From the NCBI RefSeq assembly GCF_002266285.1, contig NZ_NPMS01000003.1, positions 292,744 through 356,743 on the forward strand: a stretch of DNA of 64,000 nt. Reading direction: 5' to 3'. This DNA comes from Virgibacillus indicus. GTDB taxonomy: Bacteria; Bacillota; Bacilli; Bacillales; Amphibacillaceae. The position numbers and the translations under genes are program-made. This document shows positions 17,909 to 26,756 of the stretch, piece after piece. Under the pieces are notes generated by a model, which was not told the DNA's origin, did no database searches, and saw nothing but the letters and a program-made list of their open reading frames with translations. The stretch's first letter is position 1; every line of letters starts with the position of its first letter.

Positions 17909-19192
17909 TTGAACCGCACTAAATTTTGGATTGATACAAGAGACAGTTTCTGGTTTGTACCATTAATTTACACTAGCATTTCCGTCCTGCTTGTATTTGC
18001 AATTAATATATTGGATTCATGGCTTATTGATAGTTTTAAAGAAGGTATTCCTAAGCTGCTGGTTACTGATAAAGATGTATCCATTGAATTATATGGTTCA
18101 CTGGCAACAGCCATTTTAACAATGACTACAATCAGCTTTTCAGTCATCATGGTTGTCCTGACTACCTATTCAACGCAATTTTCACCGAGAACCCTGCAGG
18201 ATTTCATGCGAAGCAAAGTAACTCATCATGTTCTGGGTGTATATTGCTTTGGTTTCACCTTTGCATTATTAAATCTAGTGATTGTAGGAAAAAACAATGT
18301 AATTGCCGGACCAATTTTTATGGTGATTATTGCCCTTTTTTGTTTAGCCTTTTTTGTGTTTTTCATCCACCATTCTGCAAGATGGCTGCAGGTGAACAGT
18401 CTGATTGGCAAAATACGGAATGATGCCGTAAAAGTGATTCAGCATGTATATAAAAAGGAAAACTATGAGGAATATGAAAAATGGGATGAAGATGAAATTG
18501 ATGAAATTAAGGAAATGCAGAAAACGGATATTTATACAATCAGATCAGGTTATGTGCAAATAATAGAATGGAATAAGCTGGTGAACTATACTGAAAAGAA
18601 TCAATGCACGATTGATCTGCATGTCCAAGTCGGTGATTTTATCCCTAAAGGTTTTCCTTTACTAAGTGTCTATAATCATGAATCGGATTATAAATTAGAA
18701 GAAATTAATCATATTCTGGTTGTTGGAGATGAACGGACAGATATTCAGGATGCAGAATTCATGATACAGAAACTGGTTGAAATTTCTTTGAAAGCAATCT
18801 CGCCGGCTATTAATGATCCGCATACAGCGATTAATTGCATCAACCGGATTGGTGTTTTGCTTATCGAAATAGGGGAGCAATACAAAGAAATTAAATATAT
18901 TGCGGACAGAAGCGGGAATTTGCGAATATTGAATCACCCCAAGAAATATGAGGATTATTTGTATAAAAGCTTTTACCAAATCAGATATTATGGAAAAAGC
19001 GATGTTTCCGTCATGTACAGTTTAATTGAAGTACTGTACAAAATTGCATTAGTCAGTGATGATGCAATCAAAGAGAAAGTCTGGAAGTTCCATCACTACA
19101 TCGTGGACAATATAAAGTGGGATTCATTGTCCAATTTGGATTATAATCATTTAACAGCAATCTACGAAAAATTCGAATACTGCTGCAAATAA
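17909..19192 (+). CDS. DUF2254 membrane protein
   Basis: 427 residues with four N-terminal transmembrane helices (around 18-38, 62-86, 105-125 and 133-155) and a large cytoplasmic domain containing SPAINDPHTAINCINRIG, a conserved DUF2254 signature. Function is unknown in the family. TTG start behind GAGAGGAG. Monocistronic by spacing. Confidence 0.85.
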   Translation: MNRTKFWIDTRDSFWFVPLIYTSISVLLVFAINILDSWLIDSFKEGIPKLLVTDKDVSIELYGSLATAILTMTTISFSVIMVVLTTYSTQFSPRTLQDFMRSKVTHHVLGVYCFGFTFALLNLVIVGKNNVIAGPIFMVIIALFCLAFFVFFIHHSARWLQVNSLIGKIRNDAVKVIQHVYKKENYEEYEKWDEDEIDEIKEMQKTDIYTIRSGYVQIIEWNKLVNYTEKNQCTIDLHVQVGDFIPKGFPLLSVYNHESDYKLEEINHILVVGDERTDIQDAEFMIQKLVEISLKAISPAINDPHTAINCINRIGVLLIEIGEQYKEIKYIADRSGNLRILNHPKKYEDYLYKSFYQIRYYGKSDVSVMYSLIEVLYKIALVSDDAIKEKVWKFHHYIVDNIKWDSLSNLDYNHLTAIYEKFEYCCK

Positions 19193-19264
19193 CACATTAA
19201 TTTCATAGCCCCGTAAAAGTCCTATTATGTTATGATAAAAGAAAAACATAAGGGGCAGCTGGTT

Positions 19265-20425
19265 ATGAGAAAGCTGAATATTATAGGCTTGTTATTATTA
19301 TTGGCTTTAACTGTATTTATAACTGCTTGTACGGATCAAGAAGAAGCTGTTCAGGCTACTGAACATGAGACAAAAGAGGTAATGATTCAATCTAAGTCTC
19401 AAAAGAAAATAGAACAGGAAGTTACCTTTTCAGCAATTGGTGATATATTAATTCATGCTCCAGTATATAATGATGCAAGAGTTGATGGCGGCTATGACTT
19501 CACATCTATGCTAGACAAGGTTAATCCGTATTTACATGATTCAACGATAACAATTGCAAACCAGGAAACGATGATTGGCGGAGAAACTCTGGGGTTATCC
19601 TCTTATCCCTCCTTTAATAGTCCCTACGAGATTGGTGATGCTTTAAAGGATTCCGGAGTCGATGTTGTCTCACTGGCCAATAATCATACACTGGACAGGG
19701 GAGAAAAGGCAATTCAAAATGCGATTAAGCATTGGGAAACCATTGATATGATGTATACAGGTGCATACAAGGATCAGGTTGATCGTGAAAAAGTCCGTAT
19801 ATACGAAACGGGAGAAGGAATTTCCATTGCATTCCTATCCTATACCTATGGCACAAATGGGATTCCAGTGCCTAATGGAAAGGAATATTTGGTCAATCTG
19901 ATTGACAGGGATCGCATTTCCAGGGAAGTTGCCATGGCAAAGGATCAGGCAGATGTGGTTGCATTAAGTCTGCATTTTGGCAATGAGTATGAACGAATGC
20001 CAAATGAAACACAAAAGGAACTCGTTCAATTTGCCGCTGATGAAGGTGTTGATATTGTCATTGGGCACCATCCCCACGTATTGCAGCCTGTAGAATGGGT
20101 AACGGGAAAAGGTGGAAATAAAACCATTGCAGTTTATTCATTGGGAAACTTTTTATCTAATCAGCAGGATCTGTACCAGCGAATAGGAGGCATCTTAAGC
20201 TTTTCCATAAAGAAAACCACCCAGGGCAGCAATCGTGAGATAGAGATACATTCACCAAAGTTTATTCCTACATTTGTAAAATTTAATCAAGGATTCACTG
20301 ATTATGAAGTGATTCCAATGTATCAGCTAACAGATGACGATTTATCCGGTGCAAAAAATCATTATAATGAAATAAAAGCACATATGTCACAATGGATGCC
20401 TGAGCTTGAATTTGTTGAGAGCTAA
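19265..20425 (+). CDS. CapA/PgsA-like metallophosphatase-fold lipoprotein
   Basis: Surface lipoprotein (lipobox ITAC after the hydrophobic MRKLNIIGLLLLLALTVF) with the CapA domain linked to poly-gamma-glutamate or capsule synthesis: FSAIGDILIH, NQET, LANNHTLDRG, HFGNEYERMP and GHHPHVLQPVEWV. These residues define the calcineurin-like active site. ATG 19265 gives a proper signal peptide and follows AGGGGCAG; the longer frame from 19232 would bury it. No capBC genes are nearby, so a role in polyglutamate synthesis is not implied. Confidence 0.88.
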   Translation: MRKLNIIGLLLLLALTVFITACTDQEEAVQATEHETKEVMIQSKSQKKIEQEVTFSAIGDILIHAPVYNDARVDGGYDFTSMLDKVNPYLHDSTITIANQETMIGGETLGLSSYPSFNSPYEIGDALKDSGVDVVSLANNHTLDRGEKAIQNAIKHWETIDMMYTGAYKDQVDREKVRIYETGEGISIAFLSYTYGTNGIPVPNGKEYLVNLIDRDRISREVAMAKDQADVVALSLHFGNEYERMPNETQKELVQFAADEGVDIVIGHHPHVLQPVEWVTGKGGNKTIAVYSLGNFLSNQQDLYQRIGGILSFSIKKTTQGSNREIEIHSPKFIPTFVKFNQGFTDYEVIPMYQLTDDDLSGAKNHYNEIKAHMSQWMPELEFVES

Positions 20426-20436
20426 TTTTATATAGG

Positions 20437-20478
20437 AATGCTCACCTTGTTAATTTCCAATCTAGGTGAGCATTTTTA
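20437..20478. terminator. Bidirectional terminator
   Basis: AATGCTCACCT / AGGTGAGCATT (20437-20447, 20464-20474) between convergent genes, with a T tract on the plus side; it overlaps the last codon of the minus-strand gene. Confidence 0.8.
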
Positions 20479-21165
20479 AATTAGGTTTCGCTTTTTATTT
20501 ATCATTTTTGCTAAAATATACAAAATAACTCCAACTGCCGCAAATGAAATTGTGGGTATACTTATAGTTGTTCCAAAGTCTGGCATCAAATAGATAACGA
20601 GAATGAACAAACCAATCGAAAGGGTGCTGAATGCCCATATCTGTAAAAATTCCACCCATTTCTTTTGTTTTTTCTTAGGAAATGCTGAATTTCTTAACCA
20701 TCTGAAGATTATTGCAATAAATAAGTAAAGTATTAATAAATCTATGATCACAATGGCAATGCCTGAACCAATGGAGAATGTTGTCAAATCAGAACCCAAA
20801 TCAAAAAAGTAATACGTTACAAAGCCGATGACCCCATTCACAAAAGCGATAATCGCTAGAAATTGCAGAATAATATAGGTGGAGAACCGCACTTGTCTTT
20901 TTCGGGTTTCCTTAGGGATTTCACCAATTAAATCCTGGCAATATTCTTTAGGGTTATTGCCAAATACATCCACTGCCGACCTTCCTTCTTCTTGTGCCTG
21001 AATTATATGTTCCAGTAATTCAAGCAATACTTCTTCTGTATACTGCTCTGATCTTGCTGAGCTAAGGCGTATATAAAGGAGCATATCTTCGTAATAAGCT
21101 AAATTTTCTTCAGTAAGCTCTTTTCTTTTTTCATTATTTAATTCGATTATTTCCTTAGCGTTCAT
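20476..21165 (-). CDS. DUF1129/HAAS-type membrane protein, PadR partner
   Basis: 229 residues: a cytoplasmic helical N-terminal domain (LAYYEDMLLYIRLSSARSEQ, with ELLEHIIQAQEEG and DVFGNNPKEYC) typical of DUF1129/HAAS proteins, then about four transmembrane helices. Such genes are commonly paired with PadR regulators, as here: the start codon overlaps the padR stop (ATGA-type, 4 bases). Probably a membrane sensor or antagonist of its regulator (inference). Confidence 0.78.
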   Translation of the reverse strand: MNAKEIIELNNEKRKELTEENLAYYEDMLLYIRLSSARSEQYTEEVLLELLEHIIQAQEEGRSAVDVFGNNPKEYCQDLIGEIPKETRKRQVRFSTYIILQFLAIIAFVNGVIGFVTYYFFDLGSDLTTFSIGSGIAIVIIDLLILYLFIAIIFRWLRNSAFPKKKQKKWVEFLQIWAFSTLSIGLFILVIYLMPDFGTTISIPTISFAAVGVILYILAKMINKKRNLI

Positions 21166-21494
21166 TTCCTTCCCTCCCTCGTGATAATTCGATCAACAGG
21201 TTCTTTAATCGAATCCCAGTGATATATAAAGTCTGCAAGTGCTTCGTGGCCTTCATCTGTTAATTGATAATATTTTCGTTTTGGTCCTGCTTCTGACTTT
21301 TTCATCTCACCATGGATTAATTTTTCTTTTTGGAGACGCAGTAAAATTGGATAAATGGATCCCTCACTGACATCAGATAATCCGAACTTTTGCAGTTTCA
21401 TGGAAAGCTCATAGCCATAAGTTGGCTGCTGATAAATTATTGATAAAATACAGCCTTCAAGAATTCCTTTTAATAATTGGCTTCGAAGTGACAA
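21162..21494 (-). CDS. PadR-family transcriptional regulator
   Basis: 110-residue winged-helix regulator of the small PadR-s2 type: GCILSIIYQQPTYGYEL, SEGSIYPILLRLQKEKLI, and wing with AGPKRKYYQLTDEGHEAL. It forms an operon with the overlapping membrane-protein gene. Its start lies next to a set of inverted repeats (21507-21557), suggesting autoregulation. Confidence 0.9.
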   Translation of the reverse strand: MSLRSQLLKGILEGCILSIIYQQPTYGYELSMKLQKFGLSDVSEGSIYPILLRLQKEKLIHGEMKKSEAGPKRKYYQLTDEGHEALADFIYHWDSIKEPVDRIITREGRK

Positions 21495-21506
21495 TTACAT
21501 CATCTA

Positions 21507-21557
21507 CCTTGTATAACAATATAGTTAACCTTTGTATAACTACCTTGTTATACAAAG
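21507..21557. promoter_or_regulatory. Candidate PadR operator
   Basis: Perfect inverted repeat CTTTGTATAAC (21530-21540) / GTTATACAAAG (21547-21557), with a third half-site CTTGTATAAC (21509-21518) upstream. It sits immediately upstream of padR and in the gap to the divergent DUF368 gene. Confidence 0.7.
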
Positions 21558-21662
21558 TAGCCTACTCACAGTATAAAAAATTTATATATAAATTGCAAGT
21601 GTTTTTTGATATGATAATTTTATGCTGAAAAAATGGACAGATGTTAAAGGAGAAAATTAAAT

Positions 21663-22472
21663 ATGGAATGGAAAAATATATATCGTGGCTTAATCATGGG
21701 TGCAAGTGATGTTATTCCAGGTGTAAGTGGGGGAACTATTGCTGTCCTGCTGGGGATTTATGATCGTCTGATTGCTGCAATTAATGGATTTGTCAGTAAG
21801 GACTGGAAAAAACAACTTGGATTTTTGATCCCGTTAGGCATTGGGGTTGGAACAGCTATTTTACTGTTAAGCCATCTGATTGAATGGTTATTTGCAAATT
21901 ACCCTGGGCCGACAAAGTTTTTCTTTTTAGGGTTAATTATTGGGGTTTTACCTTACTTATTTCATCAGGCACAGGTCAAAAAAACATTTAAGATAAACCA
22001 TTTTGCATTATTGCTTATAGGTGTTGTAATCGTTGGTTCGATGGTCTTCCTGCAGGCAGGAGAAGCAGCAGTAATTACCGAATTTAAAACATCGACTTAT
22101 ATCCTGTTATTCGTTTCAGGATTCATTGCAAGCTCTGCCATGATACTTCCCGGGATAAGCGGCTCATTCATGTTGCTTATTATTGGTGTATACCCAACTG
22201 TGATTGGAGCTGTCAGTAATTTACAGCTTGATGTTATTGCTGTAACTGGTGTTGGGATTGTTCTGGGAATTGTTATCATGAGCAAAATCATTAGTTTCTT
22301 TTTGCAAAACTATAAAACTGCAACATTTGCGGCAATCATTGGAATGGTTATCGGCTCCATTTTCGTTGTATTTCCAGGCTGGCCAGCAAGCACATCGCTG
22401 CTTCTTATCAGTGTTTTTGCATTTGGAGTCGGACTTTTCACAGCATATATTCTTGGGAAAGTAGAATATTGA
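21663..22472 (+). CDS. DUF368 polytopic membrane protein
   Basis: 269 residues with about eight helices and two copies of a GASDVIPGVSGGT / SSAMILPGISGSF motif (residues ~14 and ~155), the pseudo-repeated signature of DUF368 (PopT-like) proteins. Members have been linked to polyprenyl-phosphate trafficking; that is family knowledge, not shown here. Start ATG behind AAAGGAG. The PadR operator region lies about 110 bases upstream, so it could be co-regulated. Confidence 0.85.
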   Translation: MEWKNIYRGLIMGASDVIPGVSGGTIAVLLGIYDRLIAAINGFVSKDWKKQLGFLIPLGIGVGTAILLLSHLIEWLFANYPGPTKFFFLGLIIGVLPYLFHQAQVKKTFKINHFALLLIGVVIVGSMVFLQAGEAAVITEFKTSTYILLFVSGFIASSAMILPGISGSFMLLIIGVYPTVIGAVSNLQLDVIAVTGVGIVLGIVIMSKIISFFLQNYKTATFAAIIGMVIGSIFVVFPGWPASTSLLLISVFAFGVGLFTAYILGKVEY

Positions 22473-22486
22473 TAGTTTAAAGTTAA

Positions 22487-22805
22487 GAGTGTGTCGATGT
22501 AAATTGCGAAGTACTTAGCATCTGCTAAAATCGCCGTTCGGGATCGCTGCGGGCGGATGCTTTCCGCGGGCACGGCCTCAGCCTCCTCGAGAAAACCACT
22601 CTGCGGGGTCTTCGGACTCGTGCTATTCCCGCAGGAGTCACCGCCCTTCGCTCACCCGAACTGGTGAGACGGTTCAATGTTTTGTATATAACTCACTAGT
22701 TCACTTCATCGTCAGTAATCAAATATTTCCGGAGCGGGTTTTAGCACTCAACAAGCTTTTGCACGACGCAAGTGAACTTTCACTACGTCGCATTCTATAG
22801 AAACT
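22487..22805. repeat. GC-rich dispersed Bacillaceae-type repeat with nested hairpins
   Basis: This 428-base gap (22473-22900) has no gene. A GC-rich core (about 22536-22661) folds on itself: GTTCGGG (22536) pairs with CCCGAAC (22655), and GGGCGG...GCGGG (22551-22570) pairs with CCCGC...CCGCCC (22628-22646). A second inverted repeat, ACGACG...CGTCG, sits at 22774-22805. Composition is very unlike the AT-rich neighbours. I recognise the phrase GATGCTTTCCGCGGGCACGG as recurrent in Bacillaceae genomes. Confidence 0.7.
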
Positions 22806-22900
22806 GCGTCTTTAGAAAGAATCTAATGCAAAGTATAGGACAAGTTTCTCGAAAATAGTTACAATGGCTGTAGAAGGATAAATAAAGGAGTGCAAACGAA

Positions 22901-23221
22901 ATGGAACATATACAATCAGAAGAAAAATTTAATGAAGTCATCCAAAGTGAAGAGCCGGTAATTGTTAAGTTTTTTGCTGACTGGTGTCCTGACTGCAAAC
23001 GCATGGATATGTTTATTGGCGGGATTTTGGAAGAATTTAAAAACCATAAATGGTATGAAGTAAATAGTGATGAAATAGAAGGACTTGCAGAAAAATATGA
23101 AGTTATGGGTATTCCAAGTGTGTTGATTTTCCAAAATGGAGAAAAGATTGCACATCAGCACAGTGCATACACAAAAACACCAGAATCTGTAACTGAATTT
23201 CTGCATCAGCAATTGGGTTAA
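22901..23221 (+). CDS. Thioredoxin-like protein (YtpP type)
   Basis: 106-residue thioredoxin fold with active site WCPDC (Cys29, Cys32), the cis-Pro segment MGIPSVLIFQNGEK and no signal peptide, so a cytosolic disulfide reductase or oxidoreductase. The CPDC motif instead of CGPC marks it as a thioredoxin-like paralogue rather than TrxA. RBS AAAGGAG upstream; followed by a bidirectional terminator. Confidence 0.88.
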   Translation: MEHIQSEEKFNEVIQSEEPVIVKFFADWCPDCKRMDMFIGGILEEFKNHKWYEVNSDEIEGLAEKYEVMGIPSVLIFQNGEKIAHQHSAYTKTPESVTEFLHQQLG

Positions 23222-23225
23222 AAAG

Positions 23226-23259
23226 AAAACGATCATTCGCAGCAGCGGATGATCGTTTT
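23226..23259. terminator. Bidirectional terminator
   Basis: AAAACGATCATTCGC / GCGGATGATCGTTTT hairpin (23226-23240, 23245-23259, one G-T pair) between convergent genes. Confidence 0.88.
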
Positions 23260-23264
23260 GTATA

Positions 23265-23888
23265 TTATTCGAATATAAAATCTAATTCTTGATCAGCACT
23301 GAATTTTATTTTTCCATTTTCCAAAAGGATGGAAACACCGGCTGAATCCAGCTGAAAGGCTTTATTAAAATATTCTTTTCCGGCTTTTTCGTAAGTGATT
23401 GATTTCAGCTGTTTTTCATTTATCAGGCTTTCATCTTGGGGAACATTTTTTCCATTACCCCACTCAATTAAAAAAGGAAGCTTCCTTTCCGGAAAAAGCA
23501 TGCGCCAATGCAAATCGGAACCATCTGGTTTTTGCCGGTAGCCTGGTACGGGGCCTGTGAAATCCAAGCTTATTTTATCAAAATGTTTTACATACTCATC
23601 CATATTATTAGTGCGCAACGCAAATTGAATCATTCCCTCTATATTATTACTTAATGCTGAAACCAACTGCTGGACCAATGGATTATCAGACTTCCTTGCA
23701 AGATTCTCATCGAAAATCCCAAGCCATTCAATATAGCAGTCATTGGAGAAATAGGACAAATAATTATAGGTCCCCCAATTACTGTGTTTTCCGCCTTCTA
23801 TGGTAGTAAGATTATGTTTCTGTCCAAATTTATGAGCAGCCTGGGCTGGATCTTTTGCAGCGATAATAATATGATCAATAGCCAACAT
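23265..23888 (-). CDS. Glyoxalase-like (VOC) domain protein
   Basis: 207 residues, N-terminal MLAIDHIIIAAKDPAQAAH, the start of a glyoxalase-like domain (PF13468-type), with GGKHSNWGTYNYLSYF as the second strand pair. Substrate unknown; members include dioxygenase- and isomerase-fold proteins. Monocistronic; RBS GGAG precedes the ATG. Confidence 0.8.
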   Translation of the reverse strand: MLAIDHIIIAAKDPAQAAHKFGQKHNLTTIEGGKHSNWGTYNYLSYFSNDCYIEWLGIFDENLARKSDNPLVQQLVSALSNNIEGMIQFALRTNNMDEYVKHFDKISLDFTGPVPGYRQKPDGSDLHWRMLFPERKLPFLIEWGNGKNVPQDESLINEKQLKSITYEKAGKEYFNKAFQLDSAGVSILLENGKIKFSADQELDFIFE

Positions 23889-23988
23889 GAAATCAACTCC
23901 TATTTGTTATTGCCTATCGTAATATTACCTGCTTATTAGTATAATGAAAAGAAATAAATATTCAAAAAAGTTTAGGAGAAGATGAACG

Positions 23989-24552
23989 ATGCAGAATCCA
24001 ATACTTAAAGAATTTCCACATGAATTTTACACAGAAAGACTTTTAATAAGACTGCCACAACCAGGTGATGCGGAGGCAGTATTTGATGCAATTAATGCAA
24101 GTAAGCAGGAGTTGAAAAAATGGCTGCCATTTGCTCAAAATGATCAGACGCTTGAAGAAACTAAAGTAAATGTAAAAGAAGCACATATTAAATTTTTACA
24201 GCGTGAAGATCTCAGAATGCATATTTTTCATCGGGACACAAATGAATTTATCGGATCTACCGGATTGCACCGAATCGATTGGGAGGTTCCCAAGTTCGAA
24301 ATAGGTTATTGGATTGACACGAGACAGAGTAGAAAAGGCTATATAACTGAAGCTGTACAGGGACTAACAGATTTTGCGTTTGACGAATTGAACGCAAATC
24401 GGATTGAGATTCAATGCGATGCCAAGAACATGAAAAGCAGATCGATTCCTGAAAGATTAGGATACCAATTAGAAGGAATTCATTATAAAGATTCAATTGC
24501 AATTGATGGTGATGGATTGCGGGATACATGTATCTATGCAAAGGTTAAATAG
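23989..24552 (+). CDS. GNAT N-acetyltransferase (RimJ/RimL-like)
   Basis: 187-residue acetyltransferase: TERLLIRLPQPGDAEAVFDA at the start, EIGYWIDTRQSRKGYITEAV forming the acetyl-CoA pyrophosphate-binding loop, and NRIEIQCDAKNMKSRSIPERLGY as motif B. Acceptor unknown (ribosomal protein N-terminus or small amine). RBS AGGAG upstream. No operon partner is evident. Confidence 0.88.
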   Translation: MQNPILKEFPHEFYTERLLIRLPQPGDAEAVFDAINASKQELKKWLPFAQNDQTLEETKVNVKEAHIKFLQREDLRMHIFHRDTNEFIGSTGLHRIDWEVPKFEIGYWIDTRQSRKGYITEAVQGLTDFAFDELNANRIEIQCDAKNMKSRSIPERLGYQLEGIHYKDSIAIDGDGLRDTCIYAKVK

Positions 24553-24615
24553 ATTCATAACTTCACTTTTCGTGATAAGGTACAGATAAGAACAATAAAA
24601 AAGCAGGTGGATAAT

Positions 24616-25308
24616 ATGGAAAGTCCGGCTATATTAATTGTGGAGGATGAACAAAAGCTAAGCCGTGTGCTGCAGCTGGAATTGGATTATGAGAATTATA
24701 AAACGGAAATTGCCGATAATGGAAAAGAAGCACTTCGTTTAATGGAAGAAAAGGAGTGGGATCTGGTTTTGCTGGATATTATGCTTCCAGAACTCAGTGG
24801 CTTGGAAGTTTTAAGAAGAATCAGGCGTACAGATCAAGTGACACCAATAATCCTTTTGACTGCCCGCGATGAAATTCATGACAAAGTGAGTGGACTAGAT
24901 CTTGGGGCAAATGATTACATTACCAAACCCTTTCAAATTGAAGAGCTGCTTGCACGGATTCGGGTACATTTAAGAAATCCTGCAGTCAAAAAGGCAAATG
25001 GAAACCAGTTTTCAGTCGGTGAACTTGAAGTTAACTTGAATGCACGTGAAGTAAAACGGGCAGACAAGGAGATAGAGCTAACTCCACGAGAATTTGATCT
25101 GCTCGTCTGTTTACTGAAAAACAAAAATATCGTACTTACAAGGGATCAGCTGATTGAACAGGTATGGGGCTTTGATTATTTTGGAGATACGAATGTGGTC
25201 GATGTCTACATTCGATATTTGCGCCAAAAGGTAGATAGGGGCTACGAATCTGCCTATATCCAGACTGTTCGCGGTGTCGGATATACGATAAAGGATCAGG
25301 TTAAATGA
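24616..25308 (+). CDS. OmpR/PhoB-family response regulator (YkoG-like)
   Basis: 230 residues: receiver domain with acidic pocket VEDE (9-12), phospho-acceptor Asp54 (LLDIMLPE) and Lys in YITKPF, followed by a winged-helix DNA-binding domain (LTPREFDLLVCLLKN, TNVVDVYIRYLRQKV, VRGVGYTI). ATG 24616 lies 5 bases after AGGTGG and is preferred over the GTG at 24607. Followed without a gap by its kinase and then by PepSY genes, the arrangement of B. subtilis ykoG-ykoH-ykoI/J. Confidence 0.9.
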   Translation: MESPAILIVEDEQKLSRVLQLELDYENYKTEIADNGKEALRLMEEKEWDLVLLDIMLPELSGLEVLRRIRRTDQVTPIILLTARDEIHDKVSGLDLGANDYITKPFQIEELLARIRVHLRNPAVKKANGNQFSVGELEVNLNAREVKRADKEIELTPREFDLLVCLLKNKNIVLTRDQLIEQVWGFDYFGDTNVVDVYIRYLRQKVDRGYESAYIQTVRGVGYTIKDQVK

Positions 25309-26663
25309 AACTGAAGACTAAAATTCAATTATTCACCAGCATGTTTATGCTTGTATTGATTATACTGGTCAATACGTCGATCTATTTTCTGTTTTATAAA
25401 ATTACCATAGATAATGAATTGGAGCAATTGACCGCACAGACTAATATTATTGTTGAGAAGTTAGCGGAAAATCCAGATAGTGCAACAAGTGAATTGCTTT
25501 TTGCTTTTCTGCCACCGGAAGGCATGATTCGGGTCATACAGGAAAATGGAAATAATTTAAAGGAACAAGCAAGAAAAGGCGAATATACGCAGTTGCCGGG
25601 GGAATACTCCACCACGGAATCTCAGGAAATTGTTGCAGGTAAAAACGGGGAGGATGTTGTGGTTATTACAAAACCAATTATCTGGAATTCCGGTGAACAA
25701 GCTGGGGAAGTCGTGACGTTACAGGTATCTGATCATTTGATAGGGAATCAGGAAACAATGCAAAACCTGTTATATGTTCTGGTAGTAGCATCTTTAATAA
25801 TGCTGATTCCTACATATATCGCAGGAACGTTTTTAAGCAGATTTTTAGTACGTCCGATTAAAGATTTGATTCAAACAATGAAAGAGAATATCAGAAACAG
25901 AGAATGGAAAAAAATAAATGTGGAAAACCGGTCACAGGATGAGCTTTATGAAATGGAAAGGACATTTAATGAAATGATTGATTTTCTGCGGGATAATTTT
26001 GAGAAACAGGAGATATTTGTTTCTGATGCTTCCCATGAATTAAAGACTCCAATATCGATTGTGAAAAGCTATGCACAGCTGCTTGAAAGAAGAGGAAAAG
26101 AAAATCCTGAACTGCTGAAGGAATCCATCGAGGCAATTGATTCAGAGGCTGACCGTATGAAAAAACTGGTGGAGCAAATGCTGGCTCTGGCAAAAAACAA
26201 GCAAACAGGAGCATTAAAACAGGTTGATTTGGTTTCTCTAATTGAGGAAACAACTGCTACTTTTCAAGGTGCCTATTCACGCGAAATTAACCTGGAAAAA
26301 GGTATGGATATGCTGGTCGTTAATGGCAACAAAGATCAACTGGAGCAAATAATTTATATATTAATTGATAATGCCCTGAAATATAGCAAGGATAAAGTTA
26401 AAGTCAGTATTTCTGAAGAAAATAGTAATGCAGTTTTTCAAGTGACGGATTATGGAAATGGTATTCCAGAAGAGGAACGCTCCAGGATATTTGAGCGTTT
26501 TTACCGGATTGATAAAGCCCGAAGCAGAGACACAGGTGGTACAGGTCTTGGTTTAGCTATAGCAAAAACAATTGCAAAGGAACATCATGGTGATTTATCC
26601 GTAACGAGTGAAATTGGAGAAGGCTCCACATTTATCTTGAGATTGCCAATAGGAGAAGCGTAA
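25305..26663 (+). CDS. Membrane sensor histidine kinase (YkoH-like)
   Basis: 452 residues. Two transmembrane helices (about 8-30 and 155-175) enclose a ~120-residue external sensor domain, then HAMP, HisKA with His244 (SDASHELKTPIS) and a HATPase domain with N box (DNALKYS), G1 (DYGNGIPEE), F box (IFERFYRID) and G2 (GGTGLGLAI). It overlaps the regulator gene by 4 bases (ATGA). A signal from the cell envelope is expected; the three downstream secreted PepSY proteins are plausible targets or partners. Confidence 0.9.
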   Translation: MKLKTKIQLFTSMFMLVLIILVNTSIYFLFYKITIDNELEQLTAQTNIIVEKLAENPDSATSELLFAFLPPEGMIRVIQENGNNLKEQARKGEYTQLPGEYSTTESQEIVAGKNGEDVVVITKPIIWNSGEQAGEVVTLQVSDHLIGNQETMQNLLYVLVVASLIMLIPTYIAGTFLSRFLVRPIKDLIQTMKENIRNREWKKINVENRSQDELYEMERTFNEMIDFLRDNFEKQEIFVSDASHELKTPISIVKSYAQLLERRGKENPELLKESIEAIDSEADRMKKLVEQMLALAKNKQTGALKQVDLVSLIEETTATFQGAYSREINLEKGMDMLVVNGNKDQLEQIIYILIDNALKYSKDKVKVSISEENSNAVFQVTDYGNGIPEEERSRIFERFYRIDKARSRDTGGTGLGLAIAKTIAKEHHGDLSVTSEIGEGSTFILRLPIGEA

Positions 26664-26669
26664 TGTCTT

Positions 26670-26723
26670 CTCATCAAATTCTAATCTTAATCACATTGTT
26701 ATTTCAGACCCCTGGGTTAGAAT
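26670..26723 (+). promoter_or_regulatory. Promoter of PepSY gene 1 with direct-repeat regulator site
   Basis: Direct repeat CTCATC-N5-CTAATC (26670-26686, 11-base period), then exactly 31 bases to a -10-like TAGAAT (26718-26723). The -35 region is weak, as expected for an activated promoter. The same layout precedes the other two PepSY genes. Confidence 0.72.
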
Positions 26724-26756
26724 AAAGATAATCGTATTACTGGAAGGAGGTATAGC

